Source: CAYYJM01 sp964471755 (GTDB taxonomy: Bacteria; Planctomycetota; Planctomycetia; Gemmatales; Gemmataceae). Taken from it: a DNA stretch of 50,464 bases. Positions 42,639-50,464 of this stretch are shown in pieces. A program made the translations under genes and the position numbers. Each line of letters starts with the position of its first letter. The stretch's first letter is position 1. A model generated the notes under the pieces. The model searched no databases. It had not been told where the DNA came from and worked only from the letters and a program-made list of their open reading frames with translations. The stretch spans positions 1 through 50,464 of the forward strand of contig CAYYJM010000008.1 in the NCBI GenBank assembly GCA_964471755.1. Reading direction: 5' to 3'.

Positions 42639-43556
42639 CTAGTGGAACGACCCGGCCACTGTCCGCAGGCGTCTTGTCCACGAGTCCACCTCGGCACGAT
42701 CCGCACGGTCCAGGGTCTCCGCCTCGACCAGCGAGACGCGACGAAACGCCACCCGCATTCCGGGCCGCAGCTGACCGAGCAGATCCAGGTCCGCCCGGAT
42801 GACGTGAGCGATCCGTGGATAGCCGCCGATCGTCTGGCAGTCCATTCCCAGGACGATCGGCTGACCATCGCCTGGCACCTGGATCGTACCGGGACAGGCC
42901 GGCTCGGAAGCCAGCTCACGCGATGGCACGACGAGCGGCCTCCCGTTCAGGCGAAGGCCCATGCGATTGCTCTGCGGCCCAACGGTGAACGGCGTCGCGA
43001 AGAACGTCGTCAGGTCGAACCATTCGGCATGGCTGCCGGTCAGAACACGCAGGACGACGACCTCGTCCGGAGCCGGGATGCGCAGGGGAAGCTCGGCGAA
43101 GTGCGGAGTCGTCGTCGCGGCCTGGACGGAGAGCGTGTCGCCCGCACGGAGCTGGGCGAGCGAGGAGACGCTGCCGAGGATGCGCGGGCCATCGATGCCG
43201 CCGGCGAGGCAGAGGTAGGCCCGCACACCGTGTGCCGTGCCGCATATCGCCAGCGGCACACCCGACGGCAGGGTGAACGTCTTGCCGATCCGCAGCGAGA
43301 GCCCGGCCGCCTCCAGATCGAACGGAGCGCCCAGGACCACGGCGGCGAGGGGAGCGTCGGCAACGACGGTCGGGCCGGTCAGGGCGACTTCCAGGGCCGG
43401 GGCGTCGGCTGGATTGCCGAGCAGGGCGTTGCCCAGAGCCAGCGATCGGCGATCGGCCGCGCCGCCGATGGGCACCCCGAGACTGCGCGAACCGGGTCGG
43501 CCCCGATCGACCCGCAGCGTCCAGGTTCCCGAGGTCAGCAGCGTCAGCGTCGGCAT
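42639..43556 (-). CDS. pxpC: 5-oxoprolinase subunit C-like protein (KipA/PxpC family)
   Basis: A 305-residue member of the carboxyltransferase/KipA-PxpC family. Recognisable segments are PGSRSLGVPIGGAADRRSLA near the N-terminus, GVRAYLCLAGGID, QSNRMGLRLNG and GDGQPIVLGMDCQTIGGYP. In bacteria the PxpABC complex hydrolyses 5-oxoproline to glutamate using ATP, PxpC acting with PxpB. Here neither pxpA nor pxpB adjoins it, which is unusual for a family usually encoded as a cluster. The ATG at 43556 opens the conserved fold; a longer open frame antisense to the WD40 gene is a shadow. It diverges from the WD40 gene by 93 bases. Confidence 0.85.
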   Translation of the reverse strand: MPTLTLLTSGTWTLRVDRGRPGSRSLGVPIGGAADRRSLALGNALLGNPADAPALEVALTGPTVVADAPLAAVVLGAPFDLEAAGLSLRIGKTFTLPSGVPLAICGTAHGVRAYLCLAGGIDGPRILGSVSSLAQLRAGDTLSVQAATTTPHFAELPLRIPAPDEVVVLRVLTGSHAEWFDLTTFFATPFTVGPQSNRMGLRLNGRPLVVPSRELASEPACPGTIQVPGDGQPIVLGMDCQTIGGYPRIAHVIRADLDLLGQLRPGMRVAFRRVSLVEAETLDRADRAEVDSWTRRLRTVAGSFH

Positions 43557-43577
43557 CGTCACATCCCTTGAAACGTC

Positions 43578-43607
43578 TTGATGGGCCGCTCCGGACGCCC
43601 GTATACT
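43578..43607 (+). promoter_or_regulatory. Possible promoter for the WD40 gene
   Basis: TTGATG at 43578-43583 and TATACT at 43602-43607 are separated by 18 bases and lie 42 bases before the WD40 gene ATG. The match to a sigma-70 promoter is good in both hexamers. pxpC starts 21 bases to the left on the other strand. Confidence 0.5.
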
Positions 43608-43649
43608 AAGGGTTCGTCCCGAGATGGTCCTTGCTCCGAGAGTTCCACC

Positions 43650-46600
43650 ATGAACAAGCGTGTGCGGCCGATCGCGGCCCTGGTTCCGCTCCTGGCCCTC
43701 GGCATGCTGCTGGTCGGCTCCCTGCTGCCGGCCCAGCAACCCATGCCAGCGACGCAGCCGCCGACGGTCGAGCAGATCAAGGAACTGCAGCAAACCTATC
43801 AGGCCGAACGCAAGGAGGCCGAGAGCGTCGCCGGCAAATTCTCGCCGGAATGGCTCCAGCGCGCCGACGCCCTGGCCAAACAGTCCGAGGCCGCCCTCGC
43901 CACCAATCGACTCATCGAGGCCCGCGACACGATTCGCCGCGCTCGCTGGTCGCTGCCGAACGTCGCGCCCAGCGTGCCCGAACACACCAGCCGCATCCTC
44001 GGCGATGGCCGCCTCCGCCACCCGGCCGGCGTGGAAGCGGTGGCCATCTCGGCCGACGGCAAACGCCTCGCCAGCGCCGGCGATGATGGCGTCGTCAAGG
44101 TCTGGGACCTGGCCAACGGCCGCGAGATCGTTCACTACGCCCGGCACGCCGGCAAGGTCCATACCGTCGCCTTCAGCCCCGATGGCAAGATGATCGCCAG
44201 TGCCGGCGAGGACACCGCCATTCGCGTGTGGGACCCGAGCAACGGCAAGGACATCAAGACGCTCGGCGGAAACGACGAGTTCATCAAGACCCTCGCCTGG
44301 AGCCCCGATAGCAAGTTCGTCGCCTCCGGGGGCAACGACAAACGGCTGCGAATCCACGATGTCGCCTCGGGCCAGATCCGGCACAATCTGCCGGGCCAGA
44401 CCTACATCATTCACCAGGTCGCCTACTCGAAGGATGGCCGCTTCGTCGCCCTGGTCAGCGGCGATCGGCAGGTGGCCGTGTTCGACGCTGCCAGTGGTGG
44501 CGTCAAGCTGCGAACCACGGCGGGCTTCCGCGGCACGCCGTTCGCCGTCGCCTTCACGCCGGACGGTCAGAGTCTCATCCTGGGCGGCTCGGAGCCGAAC
44601 CATGCCCTGCTCATCAGCGCCTCCGATGGCGGAGTCAAGCAGACCTTCGAGGGCCATTCCAGCAGCGTCGTCGCGGTCGCCGTCTCGCCCGATGGCAAGA
44701 CTCTGGCCACCGGCTCGACCGATCACTCGATCCGTCTGTGGGATCTGGCGAACGGTCAGTCGTTCCGCACATTGCAGGGCCACACCGAGGAGGTTCGCTC
44801 GCTCGCCTTCACGCCGGATGGCCAGCGGCTCGCCTCGGCCAGCGCCGACGGGACGGTGCGGCTGTGGGAACTCGGCCTGGCCGAGCAGAATCGGCTGGTG
44901 GGCAACCACCAGGGAGCCATCTGGTGGGGAGCCTTCCGGCCGGACGGCAAACAGATCGCCTCGGGCGGAGCCGACCGGCTCGTTCGGCTCTGGGATCCGC
45001 TCACGTTGAAGGAGACGAAGCAGCTCGCCGGTCACCAATCGCCGATCACCGCCGTCGCCTACAGTCCCGATGGCAAGTACCTCGTCTCGGCCAGCGGCGA
45101 CAAGACGCTCAAGCTGTGGAACTCCGAGACGGGAGCCGAGGAGCGCACCTTCACCGGCCACAACGGAGCCGTGACGGCCGTCGCCTTCAGTCCCGACGGC
45201 ACGAAGATCGTCTCCGGCGCGACCGATCGCACCGTCAAGGTGTGGCTGACGGCGACGGGGAAGGAACTGCAATCGCTGACGCATCCCCGGTCGGTCGTCG
45301 CTGCCGTCGCCTGGAGCAGCGATGGCAAGCACATCGCCTCGGCCGGCAACGATCACGTCATCTCCCTGATCGAGACGACGACCTTCAAGCCGGAGCGGAC
45401 CTTCGTCGGCCACACGGCCGCGATCGCGGCGATCGCCTTCTCGCCGGATGCGCAGATGCTCGCCTCCTGCGGCAGCGATCTGCAGATTCTCGTCTGGCCG
45501 GTCGCCGGAGGATCGCCGCTGAAGCTGAGCGGTCATACGGGCGTCATCGGCTGCCTGGCCTGGAGCCCGGACGGCCGACTGATCGCCTCGGGCAGCGGTG
45601 ACCAGATGGTCAAGCTCTGGGACTACAAGAGCCGGGCCGAGGTGCGGACCTTCCGTGGCCACACCGACTGGGTCAGCACCGTCTGCTTCAGTCCGGACGG
45701 CCACTTCGTGCTGTCCGGCAGCGTCGATTCGAGTCTGCGGCTCTGGGAACTCGGCGGCCAGGAAGGGTCGGCTGGCTATGGTCACAGTCGGGCCATCCTG
45801 GCGGTCGCCGTCAGTCCGGACAACCGCCTGATCGCCACGGGCTCGGCCGATCGCACCGTCCGTCTGTGGGAACGGGCGACGGGCAAGGAACTGTTCCTGT
45901 TCAGCGGCCACAGCGAGAACATCAACGCCCTGACCTTCACGCGCGATGGCAAGAAGCTCATCTCCTCCGGAGCGGACCGGAAGGTTCGCATCTGGGACAC
46001 GACCACGGGCAAATTGCTGCGCAGTGTCGAGCCCGATCCGGTGAATCTGGTCCTGCTGCTGGCTCCCGGAGCAGACGACCGGACGTTCCGCGGCTGGATG
46101 CTCAACGAGACGGTCCTGACCTGCGATGCCGACACGGGCAAGGTGATCAACACGCTCTCCCTTCATGAGCAAAAGAATCAACTCTCCGCGGTCGCCTTCG
46201 CGTCGGACGGCAAGACCTGTGTCGTCGGCACGAAGGATGGGTCCGTGCGGGTGTGGGACATCGACAAGAAGGAGCGCGTCCCGGCCGGCGACTGGCCGGT
46301 GCAGCCCGAGAAGGTCGTCGATCTCGCCATCGGCTCGGGCCGGCAGGTGCTGCTCGTCACGGATGGGACCGGCAAGGTGAAGGTCGCCGATCCGACCGGC
46401 CGACAGGTCAAGCACGACCTCATGGCCCATTCGCGACCGCTGGTCGGCATGGCGGTGTCCCCTGATGGCCAGCGATTCGTCACGCTGGGCGGCGAGAACG
46501 TGCTGAAGCTCTGCGACGCCGCGACCGGCAAGGAACTCCGCTCATGGGACTTCCAGCAGCCGTATCTGAAGGACAACCCATTCTGCCGGATGGCGATCTT

Positions 46601-46670
46601 CACCCCGGACGGTAAACAGGTGGTGACCGCCAACGCCAACGGGACGGTCTACCTGCTCGACTGTCCCTGA
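43650..46670 (+). CDS. Large exported WD40-repeat protein
   Basis: A 1006-residue protein with a signal anchor (PIAALVPLLALGMLLVGSLL), a charged helical segment of about 80 residues, and then WD40 repeats to the end. I count about 21 repeat units by their terminal strand (e.g. KVWDLANGREI, RLWDLANGQSF, RIWDTTTGKLL), some degenerate, and each opens with a variant of SPDGK. Twenty-one units could fold as three seven-bladed propellers. Planctomycetes carry many such proteins, often thought to be scaffolds or surface proteins, with no catalytic domain visible here. The ATG before NKRVRP is chosen since it opens the signal segment. The gene is single, with its own likely promoter and a hairpin after the stop. 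Confidence 0.9.
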   Translation: MNKRVRPIAALVPLLALGMLLVGSLLPAQQPMPATQPPTVEQIKELQQTYQAERKEAESVAGKFSPEWLQRADALAKQSEAALATNRLIEARDTIRRARWSLPNVAPSVPEHTSRILGDGRLRHPAGVEAVAISADGKRLASAGDDGVVKVWDLANGREIVHYARHAGKVHTVAFSPDGKMIASAGEDTAIRVWDPSNGKDIKTLGGNDEFIKTLAWSPDSKFVASGGNDKRLRIHDVASGQIRHNLPGQTYIIHQVAYSKDGRFVALVSGDRQVAVFDAASGGVKLRTTAGFRGTPFAVAFTPDGQSLILGGSEPNHALLISASDGGVKQTFEGHSSSVVAVAVSPDGKTLATGSTDHSIRLWDLANGQSFRTLQGHTEEVRSLAFTPDGQRLASASADGTVRLWELGLAEQNRLVGNHQGAIWWGAFRPDGKQIASGGADRLVRLWDPLTLKETKQLAGHQSPITAVAYSPDGKYLVSASGDKTLKLWNSETGAEERTFTGHNGAVTAVAFSPDGTKIVSGATDRTVKVWLTATGKELQSLTHPRSVVAAVAWSSDGKHIASAGNDHVISLIETTTFKPERTFVGHTAAIAAIAFSPDAQMLASCGSDLQILVWPVAGGSPLKLSGHTGVIGCLAWSPDGRLIASGSGDQMVKLWDYKSRAEVRTFRGHTDWVSTVCFSPDGHFVLSGSVDSSLRLWELGGQEGSAGYGHSRAILAVAVSPDNRLIATGSADRTVRLWERATGKELFLFSGHSENINALTFTRDGKKLISSGADRKVRIWDTTTGKLLRSVEPDPVNLVLLLAPGADDRTFRGWMLNETVLTCDADTGKVINTLSLHEQKNQLSAVAFASDGKTCVVGTKDGSVRVWDIDKKERVPAGDWPVQPEKVVDLAIGSGRQVLLVTDGTGKVKVADPTGRQVKHDLMAHSRPLVGMAVSPDGQRFVTLGGENVLKLCDAATGKELRSWDFQQPYLKDNPFCRMAIFTPDGKQVVTANANGTVYLLDCP

Positions 46671-46686
46671 TCAGGAGCGAAGGAGG

Positions 46687-46752
46687 TCCGAGCCCGCGAC
46701 ACGGCGGGCTCGGATCAGAACCGACGATCGATCCGAGTTCAACATTTTTTTT
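46687..46752 (+). terminator. Possible terminator after the WD40 gene
   Basis: An 11-bp perfect stem (TCCGAGCCCGC at 46687-46697 with GCGGGCTCGGA at 46704-46714) lies 17 bases beyond the WD40 stop. The run of eight T at 46745-46752 is 30 bases further on rather than directly after the stem, so classical intrinsic termination is not certain. Confidence 0.5.
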
Positions 46753-46838
46753 CGACAAACTGTTGTGCGACGGCTCCTCATCGCGCACAATAATCCCCGT
46801 TAAACGAATGGTAACGTCAACCGCGAGACTTCACGGGC

Positions 46839-47597
46839 ATGGTTTCACTCCTCGCCGTGTCTCTGTTGCTGGCTGCTCCGGTTCCGGAAACAAATCCGGA
46901 CGTCCTGGTCCTTTTTGCCGGCGACGAGGCGTACCGGGCCGTGACGGCGATTGAGGCCCGCTATGAGGGACCGCTGGAGTTCGTGCCCCGTCCAGGAGGA
47001 CCGGGGCAGTTTCGGTTACGGATCGCGGAGGGCGACGGCGAGGTGCGGCCCTGCTTCCTCCATCTGCCACGGGCGATTGCAGACCTCGGCCCCTTTGCCG
47101 GCCAGCGAGTTCGGATTCTCGGAAAGATGACCGAGCAGGGATTATGGCCGGCCCGGATCGAGCGCTTGACCGTCGCCGGTGCCGTTGGACGCGACGGCAT
47201 CCTGGCCCGGAGTCTCTGGCAGCCGCCTTCGGCTCGCCGGTTGATGCGGCCGGTGCAGACCTTTGTCATGCGTTCGGGGACACAGGCCGCGCCGCTGATT
47301 CCGCTGGGCCGGACCACGGCCGAGGAGGCCGCCACGCGCTGGCTCGAACGCGAACTGCGCGTCCCGGCGATCGACTGGAACAGACAGATGGTCGTTTGTG
47401 TGGCCATCGGTCTGCGGACGGACGTGGAACGGCTCACCATCACGCGGACGACTCCGCGCGAGGGGAGCCTGACGGTTTTCTACCGCCTGGAGAAACTGCC
47501 GAAGGGGCAGTCCGGCGGCTTTGGCTATCCGGCCGAGACGGTCCTTGTCCCGCGTTTCGACGGCAGTATCCGCTTCGAGGAAGAGGGGGCCCGATGA
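46839..47597 (+). CDS. Exported protein with a PrcB-like C-terminal region
   Basis: A 252-residue protein with a short signal peptide (VSLLAVSLLLAAPVP). The first half has a beta-rich region (FVPRPGGPGQFRLRI; GQRVRILGKM) that may be an OB- or Ig-like module. The second half, from about residue 165, includes PAIDWNRQMVVCVAIGLRTD and VERLTITRTT, resembling the PrcB C-terminal domain of treponemal dentilisin-associated proteins, though the match is by pattern only. The exact role is unknown. It is followed after 30 bases by the inositol-monophosphatase-family gene on the same strand, so the two may be co-transcribed. Confidence 0.65.
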   Translation: MVSLLAVSLLLAAPVPETNPDVLVLFAGDEAYRAVTAIEARYEGPLEFVPRPGGPGQFRLRIAEGDGEVRPCFLHLPRAIADLGPFAGQRVRILGKMTEQGLWPARIERLTVAGAVGRDGILARSLWQPPSARRLMRPVQTFVMRSGTQAAPLIPLGRTTAEEAATRWLERELRVPAIDWNRQMVVCVAIGLRTDVERLTITRTTPREGSLTVFYRLEKLPKGQSGGFGYPAETVLVPRFDGSIRFEEEGAR

Positions 47598-47627
47598 ACG
47601 ACCATCACCGAATGCAAGGGGCAGAGG

Positions 47628-48446
47628 ATGTCGGCGGCGCGGCCTGAACTGCTGGTATTTCTGGAAGCGGCCTGCGAGGCGGCCCGCCGGGGAGCGGCCG
47701 TCCTCGAATCGTTTCGTGGCCGGGTCCAGGCGCGCGAGAAGGGTCGAGCCGACCTGGTCACCGATGCGGACGTCGGCTCCCAGCAGGCGATCCTGTCCTA
47801 CTTGCAAGGCCGCTTTCCGACGCACCAGTTTCTCGGCGAGGAAGACGACGGCTCGACTTCGGGAAAGCGGCGTATCGATGCGGACGGAGCGCCGACCTGG
47901 ATCGTGGACCCACTCGACGGCACCACGAACTACGTGCATGACGTGCCGCTGTACTGTGTCTCCATCGGTCTGGTGCATCAGGGCGAACCGCTGGTCGGCG
48001 TGGTCTTCGATCCGCGCCATGACGAACTTTTTCGAGCGGCCAAGGGGCACGGGGCGTACCTGGGCGAGCGACGCTTGCAGGTCAGCGCGACGGAGGATCT
48101 CGGTCATGCTCTGCTGGCCACCGGCTTCCCGCCGGACCTGCGCGGTCACGAGCAGACCCTCGACTGGTGGCGCTACTTCTCCTATCACGCCCGGGCCCTG
48201 CGGCGGACGGGATCGACGGCCCTGAACCTGGCCTACCTCGCCGCCGGTCGTTACGACGGCTACTGGGCGTTCGACAACTTCCCCTGGGACGTGGCCGGAG
48301 GATATGCCCTGGTCCTGGAGGCGGGCGGCGTTCTGAGCCGGGCGGATGGCAGTCCGGCCGATCCCTTCGCCAGTGACTGCGTGGCGGCCAATCCCCACTT
48401 GCACGCTCGTCTGATCGCCATTCTCCGCGACCGGCCCGACCCCTGA
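47628..48446 (+). CDS. Inositol-monophosphatase-family phosphatase
   Basis: A 272-residue metal-dependent phosphatase of the IMPase/FBPase superfamily. GEEDD at residues 70-74 supplies the glutamate metal ligands, WIVDPLDGTTNYVH (91-104) is motif A with D94 and D97, and PWDVAGGYALVLEAGG is motif B with the third aspartate. Family members remove phosphate from inositol monophosphate, PAP or fructose 1,6-bisphosphate; the motif context is closest to IMPase/SuhB. No signal peptide, so it should be cytoplasmic. The start at the ATG before SAARPELLVF follows AGGGGCAGAGG, a good ribosome-binding site. It follows the PrcB-like gene by 30 bases. Confidence 0.9.
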   Translation: MSAARPELLVFLEAACEAARRGAAVLESFRGRVQAREKGRADLVTDADVGSQQAILSYLQGRFPTHQFLGEEDDGSTSGKRRIDADGAPTWIVDPLDGTTNYVHDVPLYCVSIGLVHQGEPLVGVVFDPRHDELFRAAKGHGAYLGERRLQVSATEDLGHALLATGFPPDLRGHEQTLDWWRYFSYHARALRRTGSTALNLAYLAAGRYDGYWAFDNFPWDVAGGYALVLEAGGVLSRADGSPADPFASDCVAANPHLHARLIAILRDRPDP

Positions 48447-48555
48447 CCCGGCCGTTCGCCTGTAGTCCCGTATTCCCTGGTGTTTCTGGCGACTGGCACA
48501 TCCACCGTGGATACCCGCCGAGACACCGCCTTTCCCCGCGATAGGTATACTCCCC

Positions 48556-49056
48556 ATGCCTGAAACTGCCGAAAAGATTCGCGAGAGAACCGAGAAGCAA
48601 CCGCGCTTCGACTCCCTGCAGCAGGAAGTTTACCTGGCCCTGTGGCGGACCTACGACCGCCTGCGGGCGCTGGAAGAAGAGTTCTTTCAGCGCTACGAGC
48701 TAACGGCCCAGCAATACAACGTCCTGCGTCTGTTGCGGGCCGAGCATCCGTCCACGCTGCCGACGCTGGCCATTGCCAGTCGGCTGATCTCGCGAGCCCC
48801 CGACATCACGCGCATTCTGGACAAACTGGAGAATCGTAATCTGGTCGTTCGCGAGCGCCAGGCCGAGAATCGCCGCGTCGTCCGGGTCGGCATCACCCAG
48901 GCGGGCCTTGACCTGCTCAAGGATCTGGCCGAGCCCCTGAGCGAGTGTTACCACAACCAACTCGGCCACCTCGACGAGATGGAATTGCAACAACTCCGCC
49001 ACCTGCTCCAGAAACTGCGCTCGCCGCACGAGGAAGCCGGTAGCATCTGGCGTTGA
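48556..49056 (+). CDS. MarR-family transcriptional regulator
   Basis: A 166-residue winged-helix regulator. The N-terminal helix (RTYDRLRALEEEFFQRYELT) dimerises with its counterpart, the recognition part is PTLAIASRLISRAPDITRIL, and the wing is DKLENRNLVVRERQAENRRVVRVGIT. The C-terminal helices (LLKDLAEPLSECYHNQL) complete the dimer interface. MarR proteins usually repress a neighbouring gene until they bind a phenolic or other small ligand, or are oxidised. The next gene on the same strand, 78 bases away, encodes a flavin enzyme with halogenase signatures, a plausible target. No cysteine suitable for redox sensing is conspicuous. TATACT just before the ATG is probably chance, as it is too close. 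Confidence 0.9.
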   Translation: MPETAEKIRERTEKQPRFDSLQQEVYLALWRTYDRLRALEEEFFQRYELTAQQYNVLRLLRAEHPSTLPTLAIASRLISRAPDITRILDKLENRNLVVRERQAENRRVVRVGITQAGLDLLKDLAEPLSECYHNQLGHLDEMELQQLRHLLQKLRSPHEEAGSIWR

Positions 49057-49134
49057 GACGTCTACCAATGAAGAGTTGGCCTGCCCGGATCGGGCGGGTC
49101 TGGAGTCCCCTGGAATCGCCCGGGAATCTCGGTG

Positions 49135-50382
49135 ATGATCGCTACCTCGACGGACGTTGTTGTTATCGGCGGCGGGCCAGCTGGCTCGACCGCCTCCACC
49201 TTGATTGCGCAGCAGGGCCGCTCGGTCACGCTCTTTGAGCGCGAGCGGTTCCCCCGGTTCCACATCGGCGAATCGCTGATTCCGGAAACGTACTGGGTCC
49301 TGCAACGGCTCAATCTGCTCGGCAAGCTCAAGGCCAGCCGGCTCATCAAGAAGTACAGCGTCCAGTTCATCAACGAGGCGGGCCGCCTGTCCGCCCCGTT
49401 CTATTTCTGGGAACACAAGCCACAGGAATCGTCGCAGACCTGGCAGGTCTTCCGCCAGGACTTCGACCAGATGCTGATCGAGAACGCCCGCGAACATGGC
49501 GTCGCCGTCCATGAGGCGACCCGGGTCGTTGATGTCCTGTTTGACGGGGATCGCGCGTGTGGAGTCCGGGTGCGGACGGAAGACGGCCAGGAACACGATG
49601 TCGCGGCCCGTGTCGTCGTGGATGCCAGCGGCCAGAGTTCGGTCATTCAGAACAAGTTCGGTCTGCGCGTGTTGGATCCGAAACTGAAGAAGGCGGCCGT
49701 CTGGACCTACTGGGCCGACGTCTGGCGCGGCGTCGGGCAGGACGAGGGGGCGACCCTGGTCGCGCAGACGAAGGGCAAAAAGGGCTGGTTCTGGTACATC
49801 CCGTTGCACGACAATCGGGTCAGTGTCGGCGTGGTGGCCGACTACGACGAGATGTTCAAGACCGGCCTGAAGGATCTGGATGCGATCTACCATCGCGAGG
49901 TGGAGCGCTGCCCGGCCGTAAAGGAGCGTCTCGCGGGCGGCAAGCAGTGCGCCGAGTTCTTTGCCGCCAAGGAGTACACCTACAAGTCGAAGCAGTTGGC
50001 CGGCAACAACTGGGTGCTGATCGGCGATGCCTTCGGGTTCCTCGACCCGCTCTACTCGTCGGGGGTGTGCCTGGCTCTCAAGTCGGGCCAGCTGGCCGCC
50101 GACACGATCTGTGCGGGGCTCGCGAAGGGAGACACGTCAGCCGCCGTACTGGGGGCCTGGGAGCAGGACTACCTCCGCGGCATGGAACGGATGCGCCGCC
50201 TGGTGATCGAGTATTACGAGGGGTTCAGCTTCGGCCGCTTCATTCGCAAGCATCCGGACATGAAGGGCTACCTGACCGATCTGCTCATCGGCGATCTGTG
50301 GGACCCCAAGGTCGATGTTCTCTGGCCGCTCATCGACGCCTTCAACGCCGAGAACAAGACCGCGTCGGCGACCACGGATTGA
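49135..50382 (+). CDS. Flavin-dependent oxidoreductase with halogenase signatures
   Basis: A 415-residue FAD enzyme. FAD binding: VVVIGGGPAGSTAS (8-21) and VLIGDAFGFLDPLYSSG near 295-310. It carries FPRFHIGESLIP (39-50), K73 in KKYSVQF at the position of the catalytic lysine (K79) of tryptophan halogenase PrnA, and GWFWYIP (W218-P223), the WxWxIP motif of flavin-dependent halogenases. FLDPLYSSG matches their FxxPxxSxG motif. Halogenases use FADH2, O2 and chloride or bromide to halogenate an aromatic or other electron-rich substrate; related enzymes with the same motifs are monooxygenases or reductases. The protein is shorter than PrnA (about 540 residues), like the variant-B (CmlS-type) group. 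The ATG at 49135 is chosen; a GTG at 49132 is in frame. The MarR gene precedes it. Confidence 0.85.
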   Translation: MIATSTDVVVIGGGPAGSTASTLIAQQGRSVTLFERERFPRFHIGESLIPETYWVLQRLNLLGKLKASRLIKKYSVQFINEAGRLSAPFYFWEHKPQESSQTWQVFRQDFDQMLIENAREHGVAVHEATRVVDVLFDGDRACGVRVRTEDGQEHDVAARVVVDASGQSSVIQNKFGLRVLDPKLKKAAVWTYWADVWRGVGQDEGATLVAQTKGKKGWFWYIPLHDNRVSVGVVADYDEMFKTGLKDLDAIYHREVERCPAVKERLAGGKQCAEFFAAKEYTYKSKQLAGNNWVLIGDAFGFLDPLYSSGVCLALKSGQLAADTICAGLAKGDTSAAVLGAWEQDYLRGMERMRRLVIEYYEGFSFGRFIRKHPDMKGYLTDLLIGDLWDPKVDVLWPLIDAFNAENKTASATTD

Positions 50383-50464
50383 CGGCACGGAGTCGGCTCC
50401 CCCTCCCCTGAGAGACTGCTGAAAAAGTCTGTCAGGAGAGGGTTTGTTTGCGTAAGCTGCGATA
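50383..50464. other. Right end of the window
   Basis: After the halogenase-like gene, AGACTGCTGAAAAAGTCT at 50413-50430 forms a short inverted repeat. It could be the terminal repeat of an insertion sequence, but no transposase is within the window, so it is only recorded here. Confidence 0.3.

Noticed and set aside
43557..46430. A minus-strand extension of the pxpC frame, nearly 960 codons, over the WD40 gene
   Set aside because: It is antisense to clear WD40 repeats and its repeated composition mirrors them. The real pxpC begins at 43556.
48546..48551. TATACT just before the MarR gene as a promoter
   Set aside because: It lies four bases before the ATG, too close for a normal -10 element, and has no -35 partner.
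50413..50430. The end of an insertion sequence
   Set aside because: The AGACTGCTGAAAAAGTCT motif looks like IS termini, but there is no transposase or second end in view.

Overview
The window is about 50 kb of GC-rich, densely coded bacterial DNA. It holds 34 protein genes that I can support, on both strands, and no rRNA, tRNA or CRISPR array that I could recognise. The gene content points to a planctomycete, most likely a Gemmata-like lineage. The signs are a PVC-type membrane cytochrome with HEAT repeats, a very large WD40-repeat protein, a transglutaminase-like secreted protein, many secreted or lipid-anchored proteins of modest similarity to model bacteria, many single genes or two-gene units, and several families of palindromic intergenic repeats. 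Placement below phylum level is inference. Three runs of N (9287-9296, 10839-10861, 40043-40052) show that this is a scaffolded draft. They interrupt an M48 peptidase, asparaginyl-tRNA synthetase and a small PepSY-like protein.

Layout. 1-2592: palindromic repeats, then a minus-strand 793-aa protein joining an MJ1316-type domain, an endonuclease/exonuclease/phosphatase domain and a eukaryote-type poly(A) polymerase. 2608-8714: an internally duplicated ABC-2 type permease, a small zinc-ribbon protein, an S13 D-Ala-D-Ala carboxypeptidase and a long MscS-family channel. 9037-14621: M48 peptidase, asnS (broken by a 49-bp inverted repeat and a gap), an unknown 232-aa protein and a transglutaminase-like protein. 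14877-23135: a divergent Upf1-like SF1 helicase, a secreted PHP-domain protein, an SDR plus GMC oxidoreductase pair and a YiiX-like lipoprotein. 23466-29350: a membrane glycosyltransferase plus reductase-like SDR pair closed by a strong terminator, a tiny Flp-like membrane protein, a TolC-family lipoprotein and an S11 D-Ala-D-Ala carboxypeptidase.

29361-36621: a secreted alpha/beta hydrolase, a four-PAS soluble histidine kinase, a class V aminotransferase, a DinG-type helicase and a small HAD-like protein that overlaps the next gene by GTGA. 36618-43556: the PVC cytochrome, a repeat cluster, a PepSY-like protein, a 2-hydroxyacid dehydrogenase/isocitrate dehydrogenase pair, a four-palindrome element and an orphan PxpC. 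43650-50382: a roughly 21-repeat WD40 protein, a PrcB-like protein with an inositol-monophosphatase-family enzyme, and a MarR regulator followed by a flavin enzyme with halogenase signatures.

There is no single large operon. The most unusual items are the RNA-end-processing fusion at the left end, the candidate flavin-dependent halogenase next to a MarR regulator at the right end, the tandem-palindrome element at 42465-42600, and the interrupted asnS. The two carboxypeptidases (S13 and S11) indicate peptidoglycan remodelling in this organism.
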